Program-made: the position numbers and the translations under genes
Part shown: positions 21,892 to 32,402 of the stretch, in pieces
How the letters are laid out: every line of letters starts with the position of its first letter
Numbering within the stretch: position 1 is the stretch's first letter
The notes under the pieces: model-generated
Told to the model about the DNA's origin: nothing
What the model saw: the letters and a program-made list of their open reading frames with translations, nothing else
Database searches by the model: none
Assembly: GCA_050010555.1 (NCBI GenBank)
Contig: JBEKKV010000015.1
Location: 1-39,522, forward strand
Source of the DNA: JALHUB01 sp050010555
GTDB lineage: Bacteria; Chloroflexota; Dehalococcoidia; DSTF01; JALHUB01
DNA: 39,522 bases
Direction: 5' to 3'

Positions 21892-23480
21892 CACGTCATC
21901 TCCTTGGCGGGCGGGATGAGCTTGCCGGGGTTCATGATATCAGACGGATCGAAAGCGCGCTTGAGCGAACGAATGAGCTTCAGACTGCTGTCGCCAAGGT
22001 ATTCGGACAGCCAGCGCCGGTGCTCGACGCCGATGGCGTGGTGGTGGCTGAGCGCGCCGCCGCCGTCGATGATAGCGCGGGTGGCGGCGTCTTTCACCTC
22101 TTGCCACTGCTCCAACTCTTCGCCTTCACTCTGCCTGGCCAGGAAGGTGTAGTAGACGGAAGCGCCGTGAGTGTAGGCGTGCGAAAGGTGAGCCATTACG
22201 ATGCCGCGGCCGCCCATGGCGCTTTGCATGGCGTCCCTTGTGGCGCGGTAGAGCGGCAGGTAGTTGGACCAGGTCGTGGCAGTCTCCAGCGTGTCGACCA
22301 TGACGGATCTGTCAAGAAGGACGTCCCGCAGGTAAGGCGCCTCGAATCGGGAGCGGCGCCAGGCCTCGCCGGGCCCGGAGCCGAGCGACCTGCCGCCGTG
22401 TCGCTCCATGACGGCTTCGGCGCGCTCCCAACACGAGCGCACCTCCGCCTCGTCGCCGTCGAAACCGAGGAGGAAGAGCGAGAAGGTCATGCCTTCCGCG
22501 CCGGCCTGCATGAGCGCCGTCGCCTCGCTTTCGACCTCATCGGAGAGACGCAGGAGGGACGGCGTTAGCCCGGACTGCAGCATCTCGCGCGCAGCCTCGA
22601 CGCCGGCTTCGAAGTCATGCATGAGGTAGGCGCGATAGTCGCTGCCCTCCGGCAGGCGCGCCAGGCGAATGACGGCGCTCGTGATGATGCCGAAAGCGCC
22701 CTCGGAGCCGGCGACAAGCTGGTTGAAGTCCGGGCCGGTGGCAGCGGCGGGGACCGCGGGTGTTTCGATGACGCCGCCGGGGAAGTGGAGGCGCACGCTC
22801 TCGACGTTCTCCTCGATCTTGCCGTAGCGAGTCGAGTTCTGGCCGGCGGAACGGGTGGCGATCCAGCCGCCGAGCGTGGAGTATTCGAACGACTGCGGGA
22901 AGTGGCCCAGCGTGAAGCCGGCCGCGTTGAGCGCCGCCTCCAGCGCCGGTCCGAATATGCCAGCTTCGACAGTCGCGAGGCCGGAGACGCGGTCGATGGC
23001 GACGACGCGCGCCATCCGTCGGAGGTCCAGCGTTAGCGTTGGCTTGTCTCCGAAAGGCTCAACGCCGCCGACGACGCTGGTACCGCCTCCGAAGGGGATT
23101 ACCGCAAAAGCTTCGCTTGCCGCCAGGTCGAGGGTTGCCGCCACCTGCGCGTCCGAGTCGGGATAAACGATGGCGTCGGTGGGGGCGGCGATCTCGCCGC
23201 GGCGAATGCGAACGAGGTCGCGATAGCCCTTGCCGAGGCTATGGACTGCGCGGTCGGCCGTGTCGGCCGAAACATTGGCGTTGCCGATGATGCGGCGCAG
23301 CGCAGCGAGCTGCCGGCCGTCCAGGCGGGAGGGTCGCAGAGCTACTTCATCGAGCGAGCGGAGGCGCGCGGCCTCCCGTGTCTTACCTACGCGCTGCTCG
23401 AGGAACGTCCAGAATCGTTGCGGGTCGGCAAGGGCGAAGCTCTTGCGCTCATCGCCCCAGCCCCACCATTTCGCGGGCAT
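21891..23480 (-). CDS. Alkyldihydroxyacetonephosphate synthase-like FAD enzyme
   Basis: A 529-residue flavoprotein of the VAO/PCMH fold. It resembles alkyl-DHAP synthase (AGPS), which swaps the acyl chain of acyl-DHAP for a fatty alcohol to form the ether bond. FAD-binding segments are PFGGGTSVVGG (129-139) and STLGGWIATRSAGQNSTRYG. AGPS hallmarks are the N-terminal KWWGWGD, a YTHGASVYYTF segment, the histidine triad in GALSHHHAIG (HHH at 479-481), and FDPSDIMNPGKL at the end. ATG 23480 is preferred over 23486 because AGGGA is then 6 nt upstream. It is the first gene of a coupled three-gene lipid operon. A D-lactate-dehydrogenase-like oxidase is the alternative, but the HHH context favours AGPS. 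Confidence 0.82.
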   Translation of the reverse strand: MPAKWWGWGDERKSFALADPQRFWTFLEQRVGKTREAARLRSLDEVALRPSRLDGRQLAALRRIIGNANVSADTADRAVHSLGKGYRDLVRIRRGEIAAPTDAIVYPDSDAQVAATLDLAASEAFAVIPFGGGTSVVGGVEPFGDKPTLTLDLRRMARVVAIDRVSGLATVEAGIFGPALEAALNAAGFTLGHFPQSFEYSTLGGWIATRSAGQNSTRYGKIEENVESVRLHFPGGVIETPAVPAAATGPDFNQLVAGSEGAFGIITSAVIRLARLPEGSDYRAYLMHDFEAGVEAAREMLQSGLTPSLLRLSDEVESEATALMQAGAEGMTFSLFLLGFDGDEAEVRSCWERAEAVMERHGGRSLGSGPGEAWRRSRFEAPYLRDVLLDRSVMVDTLETATTWSNYLPLYRATRDAMQSAMGGRGIVMAHLSHAYTHGASVYYTFLARQSEGEELEQWQEVKDAATRAIIDGGGALSHHHAIGVEHRRWLSEYLGDSSLKLIRSLKRAFDPSDIMNPGKLIPPAKEMT

Positions 23481-23573
23481 GCACATTCCCTATCGCGGAC
23501 CGGCGATGTCGCCTGGATTCTATCACGTCTCGCTGTTCACGGCGGGCGACGGGAGCAGCGTGTAGCCGCCGAG

Positions 23574-24725
23574 CTAGACCCTCATCGGCCGCGCATGACG
23601 GTGCATCCCCGACAACTGGCCGGGCAGGGCCGGAGTGGCGGGAACCCATTGCATGCGCACATTGTCGAACGGCTCGCCGACGAGCTCGATCATCTCCTGG
23701 CGGATCTCGCCGATGCCCTGGGCAAGCGCCATGTTGAGCTGGCGTATCTGCGCGACATCGTGGCCGGTGACGCGCGCGGCGGTGGCGTCGGCGGCGGCAG
23801 GGTCTTTGCTTGCGACCATAAGCCAGCCACCGATGCGCTGCTTCATGTCGATGGTCGTCCCGTTCTGCGGGCCTGCGGACGGGCCGTTGCCTTCAACACC
23901 GATGGAGCCGTCGATGATGGCCAGGTCTGGCGTTACGCTGTGGACGATGTCGAGGAAGACTTGCTCGATGCTGCGGTCGGTCCCGTGGAGGACCTGGCGC
24001 GGCATCGTACCGTCCGGCTTAGCGCCGTAGAATTCGAGCGGCGTTGTGCCGACGAAGCATTTCATGGAGAGCGTTAGCTGCGCCCACTGGTGCGTCTTCA
24101 TGACCGGAACGGAGATGACGCGGTCGGCGTTGGCGACGTAGCCGGAAATGCGAATTGTGTGCAGGTTTGTCTGCGAGGGCACCTCGACCCACGCGAGGGA
24201 GTCGACGTCGAGGCAGGCGAGCGTCACCTTGCCCTTGTAGGCTGAGGTGAGACGCTGCGCCTCCGCGGCCATGTTGGTCGTCTGGTCGAGCATCATGACC
24301 TTGTCCCAGGGCCAGCTCGGCATCTGCGTGGCATCGCCGATGATGACTTCGGACGCGCCCGCCTTCAGACACTCCTCAGCGACGGTCGTCAGGATCTCCG
24401 GCTTTGTGCATTCGCCGAGAGTGAACGGATCGCGGCCCATGCTCTCCCAGCCGATCGTGACGAAGTTGGGCTTGATGAAAACGGTCTCGCCGTCGTGGAC
24501 GACGGAGCTCATGCCACCGACGGCATCGATGGCGTCGCGGGCCATGGCGCGAAGGTCATCGCCCTTGATGAGAGCGACACGGGTCAGCGGCTGCGACGGC
24601 GTCGGCGGCACGGGAGTCGCCGACGGTGAGCCTTCCTTGCAGTCGGATAGCAGCGGCGAAGCGCCGAGCAGGACGGCGGCGCCGGCGGAGATGCGGAGGA
24701 AATCGCGTCTATCAATCTTGTTCAT
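23574..24725 (-). CDS. Tat-exported DUF362 protein
   Basis: A 383-residue protein with a twin-arginine signal (DRRDFLRISAGAAVLLG, about 5-21) and then a DUF362 domain. Family features include VFIKPNFVTIG, a KAGASEVIIGDAT block, VISVPVMKTH and MKCFVGTTP (residues typical of DUF362), plus LAIIDGSIGVEGNGP. It lacks ferredoxin-type cysteine clusters. The biochemical role of DUF362 proteins is unknown; Tat export suggests folding, and perhaps cofactor binding, before secretion. It has a good promoter upstream and ends 94 bp before the lipid operon, which it may share a transcript with. Confidence 0.85.
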   Translation of the reverse strand: MNKIDRRDFLRISAGAAVLLGASPLLSDCKEGSPSATPVPPTPSQPLTRVALIKGDDLRAMARDAIDAVGGMSSVVHDGETVFIKPNFVTIGWESMGRDPFTLGECTKPEILTTVAEECLKAGASEVIIGDATQMPSWPWDKVMMLDQTTNMAAEAQRLTSAYKGKVTLACLDVDSLAWVEVPSQTNLHTIRISGYVANADRVISVPVMKTHQWAQLTLSMKCFVGTTPLEFYGAKPDGTMPRQVLHGTDRSIEQVFLDIVHSVTPDLAIIDGSIGVEGNGPSAGPQNGTTIDMKQRIGGWLMVASKDPAAADATAARVTGHDVAQIRQLNMALAQGIGEIRQEMIELVGEPFDNVRMQWVPATPALPGQLSGMHRHARPMRV

Positions 24726-24763
24726 GGCCGGTATCTCCCGGGGGTTGTAGCCCGTACGCTTGG

Positions 24764-24792
24764 ATGCTATTTCCGCCTGCGTGTTCTGTCAA
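24764..24792 (-). promoter_or_regulatory. Sigma70-type promoter of the DUF362 gene
   Basis: The minus strand has a perfect -35 TTGACA (24792-24787), a 17-nt spacer, and -10 TAGCAT (24769-24764). Transcription would start near 24757, leaving a leader of about 30 nt before the ATG at 24725. Confidence 0.65.
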
Positions 24793-24868
24793 GCAGACGC
24801 GTCGGAGAGGGCGATGGTACAATTGCGGTACGACCCCCCGAGCAGTCCCGACGTGAAGGAGGAGAGCG

Positions 24869-25668
24869 ATGCCTGTTGTCACGATCAACGGCGTAAGGCT
24901 TTACTATGAGCGGCACGGCGAGTCCGGCGAGCCGCTGGTGTTCGTGCACGGCTACACCGGCGACATCAGCGACTGGCGGCTGCAAATGGCGGAATTCGCC
25001 GGCGACTATCGCGTGCTGGCGATGGACCTGCGCGGGCACGGGCGATCGGAGGCGCCGGTCGACCGGAATCTGTACACGGTTGAGCTGATGACGCGGGACG
25101 TGGAGGAGTTAATCGATTTGGCTGCCTTCGACCGCTTTCACCTCGTTGGGCACTCCATGGGCGGTGCGGTCGCTCAGGAGATTGCGCTGCGCTGGCCGGA
25201 GAGGCTGCTGTCGTTAACGCTGGAGGACACGGCGCTCAGGTTCAACGTGCCCTCGGACGACCCGGCGTTCCAGGTCCGCGCGCAGCGGATTCAGACGGCC
25301 CTCAAGGGCGGCATGGCCGCGGCCGCGGCACTCGATTCCGGGGATGCGCCGCCGCATATGCCTCCGGAACGGATAGAAGAGACGAACGCGCGGCTGGCGC
25401 ACATGTCCGTCGATGCGTTTGTCGGCGCGGTGCAGGGGCTGCTCGGCTGGGAGGGGAGCGAAGCGCGAGCTTCACAGATCACGACGCCGACGCTGATAAT
25501 CTGCGGAGACCTCGACGCGCCGTTGCTGACGGCGTCATCACGTCGAATGGCGAAGCTGATCCCTAACGCGACGCTTGTCGCCATCCCCGAAGCGTCGCAC
25601 TCGCCGCAATGGGAGAGGCCGGAGATATTCAACGCGGTGCTCCGACGCCACCTGGAGGCGAATCGGGC

Positions 25669-25672
<4 letters not shown>
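24869..25672 (+). CDS. Alpha/beta-hydrolase
   Basis: A 267-residue serine hydrolase of the alpha/beta fold. The nucleophile elbow is GHSMGG with S96. The oxyanion HG motif is VHGYTGD (27-33). The acid is D216 in CGDLDAP, and the histidine is H244 in EASHSPQWERP. A lid region spans about 125-185. The family covers esterases, lactonases, haloperoxidases and C-C hydrolases, and nothing here fixes the substrate. GGAGGAGAG precedes the ATG. Its stop codon overlaps the stop of the convergent DUF255 gene within a CCTAGG. Confidence 0.92.
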
Positions 25673-27735
<2,063 letters not shown>

Positions 27736-27790
27736 CGCTCTTGAAGCCTTGTCAGCTCGTCGGGTCACACCGATGAACGCCTTGGGTAAA

Positions 27791-27826
27791 AGGGGAGACG
27801 CTGAGGAAGCCTCGAGCGTCTCCCCT
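27791..27826 (-). terminator. Strong hairpin with short U-tract in the DUF255 gene leader
   Basis: AGGGGAGACGCT (27791-27802) and AGCGTCTCCCCT (27815-27826) are perfect 12-bp inverted repeats. GAGG/CCTC pairs inside the loop extend them. On the minus strand the hairpin is followed by TTTT, the form of a weak intrinsic terminator. It lies about 55 nt upstream of a start codon, not downstream of a gene, so an attenuator or 5'-stabilising hairpin is also possible. No T-box motif or riboswitch core was recognised upstream. Confidence 0.5.
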
Positions 27827-27833
27827 AGAGACC

Positions 27834-27862
27834 AGCATCGGCGCGGGCAATCCGTTTGTCAA
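27834..27862 (-). promoter_or_regulatory. Possible promoter of the DUF255 gene
   Basis: A perfect -35 TTGACA (27862-27857) on the minus strand is followed after 17 nt by a poor -10, GATGCT. The start point would be at the base of the hairpin at 27826. The remaining part of this gap of about 340 bp, up to the next gene, holds only a 7-bp inverted repeat, CGGCGAA/TTCGCCG (27936-27942 with 27962-27968), and no ORF I would defend. Confidence 0.35.
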
Positions 27863-28061
27863 CCCCAGAATCGCAACCGAGACCGCGTCCGGCTGGCCTA
27901 ATGTTATTTGCCGCCGTTTCGACGGCTTCCTGCCCGGCGAATGAAGCGTTCAAATGATATTTTCGCCGAGGGGGGTGAAGTTGGTGTGAAAAGAAGTCGC
28001 ATTCGCATGAAGAAGGCGTGAGCGAAGAGCGGCGACGCGATGTCGCGGCGCGTCGCGCTGA

Positions 28062-28070
28062 TGCTAAACT
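28062..28070 (+). promoter_or_regulatory. Extended -10 promoter, leaderless start of the uracil-DNA glycosylase gene
   Basis: TGC-TAAACT is followed by 6 nt and then the GTG start at 28077. No Shine-Dalgarno sequence is present, so a leaderless message is likely. Confidence 0.4.
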
Positions 28071-28076
28071 GAGTCC

Positions 28077-28745
28077 GTGGATGCTTGGGAGAAGCTGCAC
28101 GACGATGTGGTGAACTGCCGCAAGTGCCCGCGACTGGTCTCGTGGCGGGAGAAGGTGGCGGAGGAGAAGAGGGCGGCCTTTCGCGATTGGGCTTATTGGG
28201 GGCGGCCGCTGCCGGGCTTTGGCGACAGGCGGGCGAAGGTGATGGTGCTGGGGTTGGCGCCGGCCGCGCACGGGGGCAACCGGACGGGACGGATCTTCAC
28301 GGGCGACCGCTCAGGCGACTGGCTCTTCCGGGCACTCTACCGCGCCGGCTTCGCCAACCAACCGACAAGCTTGAGCCGCGACGACGGACTGGAGCTTCGC
28401 GGCGCCTATGTCACGGCAGTGGTGCGCTGCGCTCCGCCGGGCAACAAACCGACGCCGCAGGAGCGCGACAACTGCAATCCGTATCTCCAGCGAGAGTTGC
28501 GGTTGCCGGAGGAGCTGCGCGTCATCGTTCCGCTGGGCCATTTCGCGTACGATGCCCTGGCGCAGGCGCTGGGCGTCCATCACAGGCCCCGCTTCGGCCA
28601 CGGCGTTGAGTGGCGCCTCCGCGACGGCCGTATCGTCCTTTGCTCGTACCACCCGAGCCAGCGGAATACGTTCACTTCGTTGGTGACGGAGGAGATGTTC
28701 GACCACATCTTCCGGCGGGCGCGCGAGCTGGCGGAGGGCGGCTAA
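28077..28745 (+). CDS. Family-5 uracil-DNA glycosylase (UdgB type)
   Basis: A 222-residue iron-sulfur uracil-DNA glycosylase that starts base-excision repair of deaminated cytosine. The motif GLAPAAHGGNRTGRIFTGD (59-77) has the Ala/His arrangement of family 5 (UDGb) instead of the catalytic Glu of family 4. The second motif is SYHPSQRNT, with H192. The four cluster cysteines are C14, C17, C118 and C133. Family-5 enzymes also act on hypoxanthine and other deaminated or damaged bases. GTG 28077 is used because it gives the correct N-terminus and sits 6 nt after a -10 element. The stop overlaps that of the convergent fusion gene. Confidence 0.92.
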   Translation: MDAWEKLHDDVVNCRKCPRLVSWREKVAEEKRAAFRDWAYWGRPLPGFGDRRAKVMVLGLAPAAHGGNRTGRIFTGDRSGDWLFRALYRAGFANQPTSLSRDDGLELRGAYVTAVVRCAPPGNKPTPQERDNCNPYLQRELRLPEELRVIVPLGHFAYDALAQALGVHHRPRFGHGVEWRLRDGRIVLCSYHPSQRNTFTSLVTEEMFDHIFRRARELAEGG

Positions 28746-29998
28746 GCTTTTCGCCAGGTCGTGCCGGCGGGCGCGTCTTCCAGAACGATGCCCAGTGCAG
28801 CGAGCCGGTCGCGGAGGTCGTCGGCAAGCTCCCACTGCCGGGCGGTGCGCAGCCGGTGACGCAGATCGATGAGAAGCTCGACGAGCGGCGCCATGTTGGC
28901 GACGAGCTCGCCGCCGGAGACGCCCATTTCCGTACCCCAGCGATCGACGAGGGTCCGCAGTTCGGCGCGGGCCTGGGTCACCACATCAGCTTCGGCGCCG
29001 TTAGACTCGGCGCGCTCGATGGCCTGCACCAGCTCGTAGGCCTGGCCGGCGAATTCGGCGTCGGAGCGGCCGTCGGGGCGCCCGGCGAGAGTCCGTTCCG
29101 TCTCGCCGACCGTGCGCGCCAGTTCGTCTTTCGCTTGGGCGGCGCTCTCCGGGACCGCGGCCTCAAAAATCGGACTGCCTAGGGACATCGCGGCACTGCG
29201 CAGCTCGTCGAGACTGAAGGCGCTGCCAGAGGAGAAGACCTTGTCTTCGCCGCAAGGGCGCCGCACCGTTACCTGGCCGGCACCCATCACGCGGCACTCG
29301 TCCTCGTCGAGGACGAGGATGCAGGCGGTGTACTCGTCGATGCCGACGATGACCGTCCACTCCGGAAGAAGCCCTTCCAGGGCGTCGAACCGCGGCTTGC
29401 CCATGAAACAGAATCGGGTGTCGTAAGTGCCGCCCTCGCTGTTGTTCCAGTGGGGAACGATGGTGAGGTCCAGGCTGTAGGGTGCAAGCAGGTTCAGCCC
29501 TTCGATCCAGTGCGGGTCGGCGCCCACCTTGTAGATCTCGTAGACGGGCACGGAATAGTGGCCGATCGCGATGGCCGCGGCGCTGGCGAGGACGAGGTGG
29601 CTGCCTTCGTCGACACGGCGGGCTATAGCGTCAATGATCGGCGTGCCGGCCCAGTTGCGGATGGCGTAGGAAGGGCTGCCGGGCCCCGCGAAGATGTAGT
29701 TGGAGGCTTCGATCTTCCTGACGGCGTTCTTCGTCTCGGCAACCGTAGCGCTCTTCTCCGACTTGAAGCTGGCGAGGGCGCAGGGCACGTCCAAGTAGCG
29801 CTGGACGTAGGCGCGGGCGCGCTCGGAGATGTTGTCGGCATTGAGCTCGAAGCCGGCGGGTGTGTCGAGGAAGACGGCGCGAACGGGGTCGTCGATGCGG
29901 GAGGCGATCCACTGGTGGACCCGCGTCATCGACTCCGTGAGCTCGCCGGAGCCCATGAGGGTGACCGTCCCACCGCCGGAGGGTGTGCTGCGCTCCAT
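28742..29998 (-). CDS. Peptidase-S51-like domain fused to a cysteinyl-tRNA-synthetase C-terminal domain
   Basis: A 418-residue two-domain protein. Residues about 10-250 resemble the peptidase E/cyanophycinase (S51) class-I glutaminase-like fold: TLMGSGEL at the start, AVFLDTPAGFELN, YIFAGPGSPSYAIRNW, and a nucleophile-elbow-like LVLASAAAIAIG with S139. Residues about 310-416 match the helical tail of cysteinyl-tRNA synthetase, with VELLIDLRHRLRTARQWELADDLRD and then RLAALGIVLEDAPAGTTWR. No synthetase catalytic domain (no HIGH or KMSKS) is present. ATG 29998 was chosen because AGGGAG lies 8 nt upstream; ATG 30031 has none. The function is unknown; the tail may bind tRNA or another RNA (inference). 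Confidence 0.8.
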   Translation of the reverse strand: MERSTPSGGGTVTLMGSGELTESMTRVHQWIASRIDDPVRAVFLDTPAGFELNADNISERARAYVQRYLDVPCALASFKSEKSATVAETKNAVRKIEASNYIFAGPGSPSYAIRNWAGTPIIDAIARRVDEGSHLVLASAAAIAIGHYSVPVYEIYKVGADPHWIEGLNLLAPYSLDLTIVPHWNNSEGGTYDTRFCFMGKPRFDALEGLLPEWTVIVGIDEYTACILVLDEDECRVMGAGQVTVRRPCGEDKVFSSGSAFSLDELRSAAMSLGSPIFEAAVPESAAQAKDELARTVGETERTLAGRPDGRSDAEFAGQAYELVQAIERAESNGAEADVVTQARAELRTLVDRWGTEMGVSGGELVANMAPLVELLIDLRHRLRTARQWELADDLRDRLAALGIVLEDAPAGTTWRKA

Positions 29999-30177
29999 CG
30001 CTTCTCCCTCTTCAAGCCTTGTTACGTTCATTATACGCGAAGCGGCGTCCGTTCAGGACGATGAGAGCGCAAGGCATACGCGGTACGGCCGGTGGGTGGT
30101 GGGTTTTGCTCAAATGCTTTCGAGGCTAAGATCTTATCATAGCTTCGAAATGCTGCGAGAGCAGCCGGGAGGAACAG

Positions 30178-31227
30178 ATGCCCTGGGAAGACCAAAAACC
30201 AATCTTTCGGCCAGAAGGCGTCCATATGGGCGTCATGCGGGCCGATCCGAAGAAGTGCACGCGGCCGCGGGGCTCGTCCTGCCAGCTCTGTTGGGAGAAC
30301 TGCCCTGTACGCGCCTGGGAGCTCGCGGAGGGGCAGGAGCCGCGCCTGGCGGAGGACTACGCCTGCATCAGTTGCTACAACTGCGTCGTCGCCTGCCCGA
30401 GGAACGCTATCTCCATCATCGAACCGTACCATGTCGATGGAGGCTACTTCGCCACGCTGCCCAGCGGGCTGGAATCGCGACGGCCCGCGAAGCCGCTGGA
30501 CGCTGAAGGAAAGCCCGACGAGTGGACGGCGCTGGAGAAGGCGGTCCTGAACCGTCGCAGCGTGCGCAACTTCAAGGACAAGCCGGTGCCGGAGCACCTC
30601 GTGAGGCGCGTGCTCGAGGCGGGCCGGTTCGCTCCCAGCGCCGCCAACTGCCAGCCGTGGAAGTTCGTCGTTGTCAGCGATCGGGCGCTGCTGAATGAGA
30701 TGAGCGAGGCGATATGGAGCGCTCTGAGCTTGGTCGCCGAAATGTACGGGGACGACGAGATGGTCAAGCAGCTCGCCGCGGCAGCCGAATCGGCGGGGCA
30801 GTTGCCGGGCAGCTTCGACCCGCGTATCGCGTTTGGCGGAATGACATCGCTGGGCAGGCTTCATGGGCCCGTATTGCACGGCGCTCCCGTTGCCATCCTG
30901 ATGCTGGAGGACCAGCGGGCGGTGTCGGCCGGCGGGATCAACATAGGGATATGCGGACAGAACATGACCCTGGTCGCCAACTCGCTGGGGCTGGGCGCCT
31001 GCTGGGTGGGCTTCGTGACGGTGCTTTCGCGGTTGCCTGGGTGGATGGAGAGATTGGGGATCGAGGCACCGTGGAAGCTGGTCACATCGCTGACGCTGGG
31101 CTATCCGAAGTTCAAGCAGGAAGGGATGGTGCCGCGGGAGTACCGGCCCGTCACGTGGTTCCGCGGCGCCGGGCCTGTCGACGAGCAGGCAGCGCCACTT
31201 CCACCTTTTTCCCACAGATCGACCTGA
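30178..31227 (+). CDS. Nitroreductase with N-terminal 2x[4Fe-4S] ferredoxin domain
   Basis: A 349-residue flavoprotein. The N-terminal ferredoxin part has two cysteine sets: C27, C35, C38, C42 (an unusual wider first spacing) and C63, C66, C69, C73 (CxxCxxCxxxCP). The nitroreductase/FMN domain begins near EKAVLNRRSVRNFKDKPVPEHLVRRVLEAGRFAPSAANCQPWKFVV, with the FMN-binding Arg-Arg-Ser, and continues to GLGACWVGFV. Such fusions reduce nitro compounds, quinones or flavins with electrons from the iron-sulfur centres. GGAGG precedes the ATG. It is followed 17 nt later by a histidine kinase gene. Confidence 0.92.
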   Translation: MPWEDQKPIFRPEGVHMGVMRADPKKCTRPRGSSCQLCWENCPVRAWELAEGQEPRLAEDYACISCYNCVVACPRNAISIIEPYHVDGGYFATLPSGLESRRPAKPLDAEGKPDEWTALEKAVLNRRSVRNFKDKPVPEHLVRRVLEAGRFAPSAANCQPWKFVVVSDRALLNEMSEAIWSALSLVAEMYGDDEMVKQLAAAAESAGQLPGSFDPRIAFGGMTSLGRLHGPVLHGAPVAILMLEDQRAVSAGGINIGICGQNMTLVANSLGLGACWVGFVTVLSRLPGWMERLGIEAPWKLVTSLTLGYPKFKQEGMVPREYRPVTWFRGAGPVDEQAAPLPPFSHRST

Positions 31228-31232
31228 AGATG

Positions 31233-31238
31233 TAAGAT
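31233..31238 (+). promoter_or_regulatory. -10 element, probable leaderless start of the histidine kinase gene
   Basis: TAAGAT lies between the nitroreductase stop and the GTG at 31245, with 6 nt to the start codon. TG precedes it directly, without the usual extra base. No Shine-Dalgarno sequence is present. Confidence 0.3.
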
Positions 31239-31244
31239 CGTCAT

Positions 31245-32402
31245 GTGGGTGATGTAGACTCCTCCACGTCCAGGACGGACCGCCGGAACGCCCCGTTTGC
31301 GCGCATCGTCGGGCAACGGACAATCCTCGTCTGGGGCGCTGTCATCCTGAGCCTGTGTCTTTTATTCGTATTCGACGTCCTGACGCCGCGCGGGTTCGAG
31401 ATCGAAGACCTCTACGTGCTGCTGATCTTCGCGATAGCCCTCTTTGGCAAGCCGCGCCAAGTGCTGATCGTCGCCAGCGTCGGCTCGGTGCTCGCCATCG
31501 TCGGTTTCTTCCTTTCACCGGCTGGTATTGCTACGGGCTGGGCAATAGGAAACCTGGCGTTGGGAATATTCATCATTTGGGTCACCGCCTCGTTGGTTCT
31601 GGTGACAAGGAATCTCTTCGCCGCGAACGCGAACCTTCAGATAGAGATAGCGCAACGCAGGCAGGCGGAAGAGGAACTGAAGAAGGCGCTGGCGGTGAAG
31701 GACGACTTCTTGGGCATGGTGTCGCATGAGATGCGAACGCCGCTGACGAACATCATTGCCAGCACGGCGCTGCTCGACGACGACGAAATAGCGCTCCCCG
31801 AGGAGGAGAAAGCGGAAATCCTAACCGAGATGCGGCTGAGCTCGGAGCGGCTGGCGAAGACCATCGACAACATGCTGGCGCTGGCGCGCATGCAGGCGGG
31901 TAGAAGAATAGAGGTCGGCGCAATCTCTCTGCGCGTGCTCATTGACGAGCAGACAGCGCAGCACCTGAAACGATACCAGACGCGGAAGATCAACGTGAGC
32001 GAGGATGGGGCGCTGCCTCGGGCAAGCGGGTCTGCCGACTATGTCCGGCACGTCATATCGAATCTGCTGGAGAACGCTGAGAAATATTCGCCGCGGCAAG
32101 AGCCAATCGAAGTGGAGTTGCGACGCGAAGGCCGCGAGGTAGTGTTGCGGGTGCTGGACCGCGGCGTCGGCGTGACGGAGGAGGAGGCAGAGCACATATT
32201 CGAGGCTTTCTACCGGTCGCCGCGGGTGGCCAGCGGGTCGTCGGGGATGGGCATTGGGCTATCGGTCTGCAAACGGCTTGTCGAGGAACAGGGCGGGCGG
32301 ATCTGGGCGATTCCCAGGCTCGGCGGCGGCAGCGAGTTCGGCTTCAGCCTTCCTGTGGCGCCGGATGGCGTGGCATCGCGCGGGCCGGGCCCGCAGGCTT
32401 GA
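31245..32402 (+). CDS. Membrane-bound sensor histidine kinase (orphan)
   Basis: A 385-residue kinase with four N-terminal membrane helices (about 28-45, 55-70, 73-91, 97-121) and almost no periplasmic domain, so it probably senses a membrane or intracellular signal. A short coiled-coil linker (about 125-152) leads to the phosphoacceptor H161 (SHEMRTPLTN). The ATPase domain shows the N box VISNLLENAEKYS (270-282), the G1 box VLDRGVGV and the G2 box GMGIGLSV. No response regulator is adjacent, so its partner lies elsewhere. Start codon GTG 31245. Confidence 0.9.
   Translation: MGDVDSSTSRTDRRNAPFARIVGQRTILVWGAVILSLCLLFVFDVLTPRGFEIEDLYVLLIFAIALFGKPRQVLIVASVGSVLAIVGFFLSPAGIATGWAIGNLALGIFIIWVTASLVLVTRNLFAANANLQIEIAQRRQAEEELKKALAVKDDFLGMVSHEMRTPLTNIIASTALLDDDEIALPEEEKAEILTEMRLSSERLAKTIDNMLALARMQAGRRIEVGAISLRVLIDEQTAQHLKRYQTRKINVSEDGALPRASGSADYVRHVISNLLENAEKYSPRQEPIEVELRREGREVVLRVLDRGVGVTEEEAEHIFEAFYRSPRVASGSSGMGIGLSVCKRLVEEQGGRIWAIPRLGGGSEFGFSLPVAPDGVASRGPGPQA

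Noticed and set aside
27827..28061. Riboswitch or T-box in front of the DUF255 gene
   Set aside because: No T-box motif (AGGGTGGNACCGCG) or known riboswitch core can be seen, and a promoter-like TTGACA lies too close to the hairpin to leave room for one.
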